A stretch of DNA of 64,000 bases from assembly GCF_024436035.1 (NCBI RefSeq), contig NZ_JANFNG010000021.1, forward strand, positions 1-64,000. Direction: 5' to 3'. Origin of the DNA: Streptomyces humicola (GTDB lineage Bacteria; Actinomycetota; Actinomycetes; Streptomycetales; Streptomycetaceae). The translations under genes and the position numbers were made by a program. Of this stretch, positions 60,143 through 64,000 are shown piece after piece; within the stretch, counting starts at the first letter, position 1; each line of letters opens with the position of its first letter. The notes under the pieces were generated by a model. The model was not told the origin of the DNA, did no database searches, and saw only the letters and a list, made by a program, of their open reading frames with translations.

Positions 60143-60879
60143 GCACAGGGACCAAGCGGCTGATCGGCGTCGGAGTCGGCCCCGGCGATCCGGAGCTGGT
60201 GACGGTCAAGGGCGTACGGGCGCTGCAGGCCGCCGACGTCGTTGTCGTACCCGTCATGGACACTCTGGAGCGGGGGCGCGCAGAGGCAACGATCCTGCAC
60301 TACGTGGACGCCGCGAAGGTGGTCCGGGTGGTGTTCGCGCTCAACGAGCGCAGCGACCGGGCGCGTCGTGCGGCGGCGTGGGACGCGGCGGGCGAGCGCG
60401 TGGCGGAACTGCTGCGTGCGCACTCCACGGTGGCGTTCGCGACCATCGGCGACCCGAACGTGTACTCCACGTTTACCTATCTCGCGCAGACCGTCTCCGG
60501 TCTGGTCGAGGGTGTGGTGGTGGAGACGGTGCCGGGGATCACGGCGATGCAGGATCTCGCGGCGCGCAGCGGGGCGGTGCTCACCGAGGGCACCGAGCCG
60601 CTGACGCTGGTTCCGGTGACGGCTGGGGCTGCGGTGCTCAAGGAGGCGCTGCAGGGGCCGGGCACGGTGGTGGCGTACAAGTTCGGGCGGCTCGCGGAGG
60701 AGGTCGCCGCCGCGCTGCGCGAGACGGGTCGGACCGAGGGCGCCGTGTGGGGTTCGTCGCTGGGGTTGCCGGAGGAGTCGATCCGGCCGGCCGCCGAACT
60801 GTCGGAGGTTCCGTTGCCGTATTTGTCGACGTTGATCGCACCCGCTCGGCGGGACGGCGGACGTGGAGGGAAGCTGTGA
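60139..60879 (+). CDS. cobI: precorrin-2 C20-methyltransferase
   Basis: SAM-dependent methylation of precorrin-2 at C20. The 246-residue tetrapyrrole methylase starts with LIGVGVGPGDPELVTVKGVR, has FATIGDPNVYSTFTYLAQ for SAM binding and VPGITAMQDLAARSG. Length and motifs match CobI/CbiL. It overlaps cobB by four bases. The stop codon overlaps the GTG of a 50-codon insert ORF rather than cobM directly. Confidence 0.93.
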   Translation: MSTGTKRLIGVGVGPGDPELVTVKGVRALQAADVVVVPVMDTLERGRAEATILHYVDAAKVVRVVFALNERSDRARRAAAWDAAGERVAELLRAHSTVAFATIGDPNVYSTFTYLAQTVSGLVEGVVVETVPGITAMQDLAARSGAVLTEGTEPLTLVPVTAGAAVLKEALQGPGTVVAYKFGRLAEEVAAALRETGRTEGAVWGSSLGLPEESIRPAAELSEVPLPYLSTLIAPARRDGGRGGKL

Positions 60880-61028
60880 GCGACGCACACGCGGGCGCCC
60901 GGCCGCAGACAGCAACAGGGGGCACCCCCGGACGGAATCCGGTGGAGGCCGCACCTCTGCGCCGCGCGAGCGGAGAAGGGGGCACCTCCCAGGCGCAGGC
61001 TCTGGGAGAGAACGGAAGGAAGCTGTGA
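60876..61028 (+). CDS. 50-codon insert ORF between cobI and cobM
   Basis: GTG at 60876 overlaps the cobI stop by four bases, and its TGA overlaps the cobM GTG by four bases. The peptide is low-complexity (SDAHAGARPQTATGGTPGRN, later EGGTSQAQALGENGRKL) and looks like translated repeat DNA. It starts and ends at a near-identical 15-base segment (60865-60879 and 61014-61028, 14 of 15 matching) that holds ribosome-binding site, GTG and TGA. I see it as a passive bridge keeping translation coupled, not a functional protein. Confidence 0.6.
   Translation: MSDAHAGARPQTATGGTPGRNPVEAAPLRRASGEGGTSQAQALGENGRKL
60918..61010 (+). repeat. two GGGGGCACC palindromic elements in tandem
   Basis: Element 1 (60918-60947) is GGGGGCACC followed by a CCGGA/TCCGG hairpin and GTGGAGG. 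Element 2 (60978-61010) is GGGGGCACC followed by CTCCCAG, GCGCAGGCT and CTGGGAG. Head and hairpin-plus-GGAG tail are shared, and copy A at 40636-40671 has the same head and core in reverse orientation. Confidence 0.65.
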
Positions 61029-61837
61029 ACGGCAAAGTGAGCGGCAAGGTGACGTTCGTCGGGGCGGGGCCCGGCGCGGCCGATCTGCTGACGTTCAGGG
61101 CGGCGCGGGCGATCGCGGACGCGGACGTGGTGATCTGGGCGGCGAGCCTGGTCCAGGCCGAGGTTCTGGAACACGCCCGTGAGGGCGCGCAGATCCTCGA
61201 CTCGGCGGCGATGTCGCTGGAGGACGTGCTCGTGGTGTATGAACGGGCGGCGCGCGAGGGGCTGAAGGTGGCGCGGATCCACTCCGGCGACCCGGCCCTG
61301 TGGGGCGGTACGCAGGAGCAGCTCGACCGGTGCTGTGAACTGGGCCTGGAGACGGAGGTCGTGCCGGGCGTGTCGGCGTTCTCGGCGGTGGCCGCCGTGG
61401 CGCAGCGGGAGTTGACGATCCCGGAGGTCGCGCAGTCGGTGATCCTGACTCGGCTGGGCGGAGGGAAGACGCCGATGCCGCCGGGTGAGGAGGTCCGGGA
61501 GTTCGCGCGGCACGGGACGACGATGGCGGTCTTCCTGTCGGCGGCGCGCTCCGGGCAGTTGGCCGCGGAGCTGCTGGAGGGCGGCTATCCGCAGACGACT
61601 CCGGTGGTGATCGCGTACCAGGCGACATGGCCGGAGGAGCTGGTGCTGCGCTGCACGGTCGGGACGCTGGAGGAGACCGTCAAGGAGCACAAGCTGTGGA
61701 AGCACACACTGTTCCTGGTCGGTCCGGCGCTCTCGGCCACAGGGACGCGTTCGCACCTGTACCACCCGGGTCACTTCCACGGTTACCGCCGTGCCGATCC
61801 CGCGGCGCGGCGGGCGTTGCGCGCCTCTCGCGCATAG
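61025..61837 (+). CDS. cobM: precorrin-4 C11-methyltransferase
   Basis: SAM-dependent methylation at C11. The 270-residue tetrapyrrole methylase has VTFVGAGPGAADLLTFRAAR at the N-terminus, IHSGDPALWGGTQEQL, VPGVSAFSAVAAVAQREL and GGGKTPMPPGEEVREFA, the CobM/CbiF hallmark. The GTG at 61025 follows GGAAGGAAGCT. It is separated from cobI by the inserted segment described above. Confidence 0.93.
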   Translation: MNGKVSGKVTFVGAGPGAADLLTFRAARAIADADVVIWAASLVQAEVLEHAREGAQILDSAAMSLEDVLVVYERAAREGLKVARIHSGDPALWGGTQEQLDRCCELGLETEVVPGVSAFSAVAAVAQRELTIPEVAQSVILTRLGGGKTPMPPGEEVREFARHGTTMAVFLSAARSGQLAAELLEGGYPQTTPVVIAYQATWPEELVLRCTVGTLEETVKEHKLWKHTLFLVGPALSATGTRSHLYHPGHFHGYRRADPAARRALRASRA

Positions 61838-61897
61838 CGCTGCATACGACGACACGCTCAAGGACTCGCTGAAACCACGGTGAAAGGAGGGACGGCC

Positions 61898-63061
61898 TTG
61901 GAGGACCGGGACCACGACCAGCAGCAGCCCGAGCTGCGCGAGCCGGATCTGCCGCGTACCGCCAAGGTGCGTCCCAAGGCGCTGCGCACGGGGTGGACGA
62001 CCGGCACGTGTGCGTCGGCCGCCGCGCGCGCCGCCGCGTTGCATCTGGTGACCGGGGAGCCGCAGCGCTGGGTCGAGGTGGCGCTGCCGTCGGGGCAGCG
62101 GGTGACGTTCGCGGTGGAGCGGTGCGAGGAGTTGCGGCCCGGCCGTACGGAGGCGGTCGTGGTCAAGGACGCGGGTGACGATCCGGACGTCACGCATGGC
62201 GCGCACCTGACAGCGACGGTCACCTGGCGGCAGGCGCCCGGGATCGGGTTGCACGGCGGCATCGGCGTGGGCGTGGTCACCAAGCCCGGTCTCGGGCTCG
62301 ACGTGGGAGGTCCCGCCATCAACGCGACGCCGCGCGCGATGATCACCCAGGCGGTGCGCGAGGCCGTGGATCTCGATGTTCGCGGCGTGGATGTGACCAT
62401 CAGCGTGCCGGACGGCGAGGTGCGGGCCCGCAAGACGACCAACGCCAGGCTGGGCATCATCGGCGGGATTTCGATTCTCGGCACGACCGGGATCGTCCGG
62501 CCGTTCTCGACGGCTTCGTGGCGAGCCAGTGTCGAGCAGGCGGTGTCGGTGGCGGCGGCCCAGGGCGAGCGCACGGTCCTGCTTTGCACGGGCGGGCGCA
62601 CGGAGAAGGGCGCGATGGCGCTGCTGCCGGACCTGCCGCAGGTGTGCTTCATCGAGGTCGGTGATTTCACCGGCGCCGCGCTGCGGCGCGCGGTCGAACA
62701 CGGCCTGGAGCGTGTGGTGTTCGTCGGCATGGTGGGCAAGCTGACGAAGCTCGCCGCGGGCGTGCTGATGACGCACTACACGCGCTCCGCAGTGGATCCG
62801 GGTGTGCTCGCCCGGATCACGCGGGACGTCGGCGGCGACGCTGCGCTCGTCGACCGGGTCGCCTCCGCCAACACCGCGCGCCACGGATACGAGTTGTGGC
62901 AGGAGGCGGGGTTGCTGGAGAGCGCGGGGGCGGAGCTGTGCCGTCGCGTCACGGACGTGATGGGGCGGTTCGTGGATCACCGGCTCGTGGCGGAGGCCGC
63001 GATGGTGGACTTCACCGGCCGTACGCTGATCGCCTCCTCGGGTGGGGAGTTGCTGTCGTGA
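61898..63061 (+). CDS. cbiD: cobalt-precorrin-5B C1-methyltransferase-type enzyme
   Basis: A 387-residue CbiD-family protein: LRTGWTTGTCASAAARAAAL, then TKPGLGLDVGGPAINATPR, GISILGTTGIVRPFS and VGMVGKLTKLAAGVLMTHYT. I chose the TTG at 61898 because an ideal AGGAGG lies seven bases upstream; the GTG at 61880 would overlap that site. It adds the C1 methyl group in cobalt-first pathways. Here it accompanies CobN, a cobalt-late enzyme. Its stop overlaps cobL by four bases. Confidence 0.93.
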   Translation: MEDRDHDQQQPELREPDLPRTAKVRPKALRTGWTTGTCASAAARAAALHLVTGEPQRWVEVALPSGQRVTFAVERCEELRPGRTEAVVVKDAGDDPDVTHGAHLTATVTWRQAPGIGLHGGIGVGVVTKPGLGLDVGGPAINATPRAMITQAVREAVDLDVRGVDVTISVPDGEVRARKTTNARLGIIGGISILGTTGIVRPFSTASWRASVEQAVSVAAAQGERTVLLCTGGRTEKGAMALLPDLPQVCFIEVGDFTGAALRRAVEHGLERVVFVGMVGKLTKLAAGVLMTHYTRSAVDPGVLARITRDVGGDAALVDRVASANTARHGYELWQEAGLLESAGAELCRRVTDVMGRFVDHRLVAEAAMVDFTGRTLIASSGGELLS

Positions 63062-64000
63062 TCACGGTTGTGGGTGCGGGTACGGGCACGGGCCTGCCCG
63101 GACCGGCGCGGGAGGCGCTGGCGGGGGCCACGCTCGTGGTGGGCGCGGCCCGTCACCTCGCGGCGGCGGAACTGCCGCCGGCCACCGAGCGGATCGCCCT
63201 GGGCCCGCTGGCCCCGGCGCTCGACGCCATCGGAGCCCGCCTGGCCACGCGCGAGCCAGGACGCGTCGTCGTCCTCGCGTCGGGCGACCCCGGTTTCTTC
63301 GGGATCGTGCGCGCTCTCTCCGAGCGGTTCGGCCCCGAACGGCTTGATGTGCATCCCGCGTCGGCATCGGTGGCCGTGGCCTTCGCCCGGCTCGGACTCG
63401 CGTGGGACGACGCCGTCGTGGTCAGCGCCCATGGCCGTGCGCTGCGCACCGCGGTCAACGTCTGCCGCGCGCATCCGAAGACCGCGGTGCTGACGGGCCC
63501 GGGGGCCGGACCGGCGGAGCTGGGCCAGGCTCTCGCCCGTACCGGACTCCCCCGAACCCTGGTCGTCGCGGGCGCCCTCGGCACCCCGGACGAGTACGTG
63601 CAACACCTCACCCCGGCCGAGGCAGCGGGCCGTGACTGGCCGCCGGGCATGGTCAGCGTCGTGGTGTGCCTGGACGAGCGTCGGCTGGCTTCCTCCCTTC
63701 GCACGGTGGCCGGTTCTCCCCCCGCCCCCGCCCGATGGGCGTTGCCGGAGGAGGAGTTCGAGCACCGCGACTCGATGGTCACCAAGTACGAGGTGCGGGC
63801 GCTGGCGCTGGCGCGTCTGGGGCCGCGCACCGGGGAGCTGGTGTGGGACATCGGCGCTGGATCGGGCTCGGTCGCGGTGGAGTGCGCGCGCTTCGGTGCC
63901 GCGTCGGTGGCCGTGGAGAAGACCCCCGACGGCGTCGAACGGATCCGGGCCAACGCCGCCGCCCATGGCGTGGACGTCGAGACCGTGCACGGCACCGCGC
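63058..64000 (+). CDS. cobL: precorrin-6Y C5,15-methyltransferase (CbiE-CbiT fusion), 3' end outside window
   Basis: Bifunctional methylase and decarboxylase acting on precorrin-6B; about 314 residues are visible. The CbiE half starts ITVVGAGTGTGLPGPAREAL with VVLASGDPGFFGIVRAL as SAM motif. The CbiT half begins after HRDSMVTKYEVRALALARLG with the Rossmann motif VWDIGAGSGSVAVECAR. The frame is open to the last base. It overlaps cbiD by four bases. Confidence 0.94.
   Translation, partial: MITVVGAGTGTGLPGPAREALAGATLVVGAARHLAAAELPPATERIALGPLAPALDAIGARLATREPGRVVVLASGDPGFFGIVRALSERFGPERLDVHPASASVAVAFARLGLAWDDAVVVSAHGRALRTAVNVCRAHPKTAVLTGPGAGPAELGQALARTGLPRTLVVAGALGTPDEYVQHLTPAEAAGRDWPPGMVSVVVCLDERRLASSLRTVAGSPPAPARWALPEEEFEHRDSMVTKYEVRALALARLGPRTGELVWDIGAGSGSVAVECARFGAASVAVEKTPDGVERIRANAAAHGVDVETVHGTA

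Overview
The window is a high-GC actinobacterial chromosome segment that reads as Streptomyces. The evidence is strong G/C bias at third codon positions, many GTG starts, a cysteine-free short chaplin, a streptophobe-family membrane protein, a large cobalamin operon behind an adenosylcobalamin riboswitch, and gene order (chaplin E, two-component pair, serB, fabG/fabI, tldD/tldE, moaA, pit, cob genes) that I recognise as core-chromosome Streptomyces synteny. It is mostly ordinary core DNA with no phage, large transposon, CRISPR array or biosynthetic cluster. The unusual features are small: gene relics, short palindromic inserts and regulatory leaders.

Layout. 1-9600: probable leader of an rRNA operon lying off the left edge (minus strand), tyrS, mpg, a PEBP protein, an HNH nuclease, an NfeD/SPFH pair, a lone ABC ATPase, a hypothetical gene, chpE, and a NarL-type regulator overlapping its GAF histidine kinase. 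9600-19400: a collapsed queA-like relic, a double-FHA ABC exporter, a streptophobe protein, serB, a SixA-like phosphatase, and an MFS exporter facing a GntR regulator. 19400-26130: fabG-fabI (fatty acid synthesis), tldD-tldE, a DUF3099 protein, a small Cys-containing protein behind a strong leader terminator, and moaA. 26300-31360: a minus-strand catabolic-looking operon (acetoacetate decarboxylase-like, SDR, two amidohydrolases) ending in a broken alcohol dehydrogenase. 31500-36450: a DEDDh exonuclease-BRCT protein, a metallothionein-like protein, SURF1, GH15 and an atypical SDR. 36455-39653: an Asp23/AmaP envelope-stress cluster. 39668-49612: an enoyl-CoA hydratase-like protein, a small HTH protein, an ABC-F ATPase, hydrolases, an aldolase-like protein diverging from a FAD oxidoreductase, and a phosphate transporter behind a PHO box.

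49613-64000: the cobalamin operon. A promoter and B12 riboswitch precede cbiB, cobQ, cobN, a ChlI/ChlD-type chelatase, cobO, cobB, cobI, a 50-codon insert ORF, cobM, cbiD and cobL (cut by the window end). Most junctions overlap by 1-4 nt, so the run should be one translationally coupled message. Two small insertions disturb it: a hairpin-bearing in-frame insert in the chelatase vWA domain, and a 149-bp insert between cobI and cobM that duplicates the ribosome-binding/start region and so keeps coupling on both sides.
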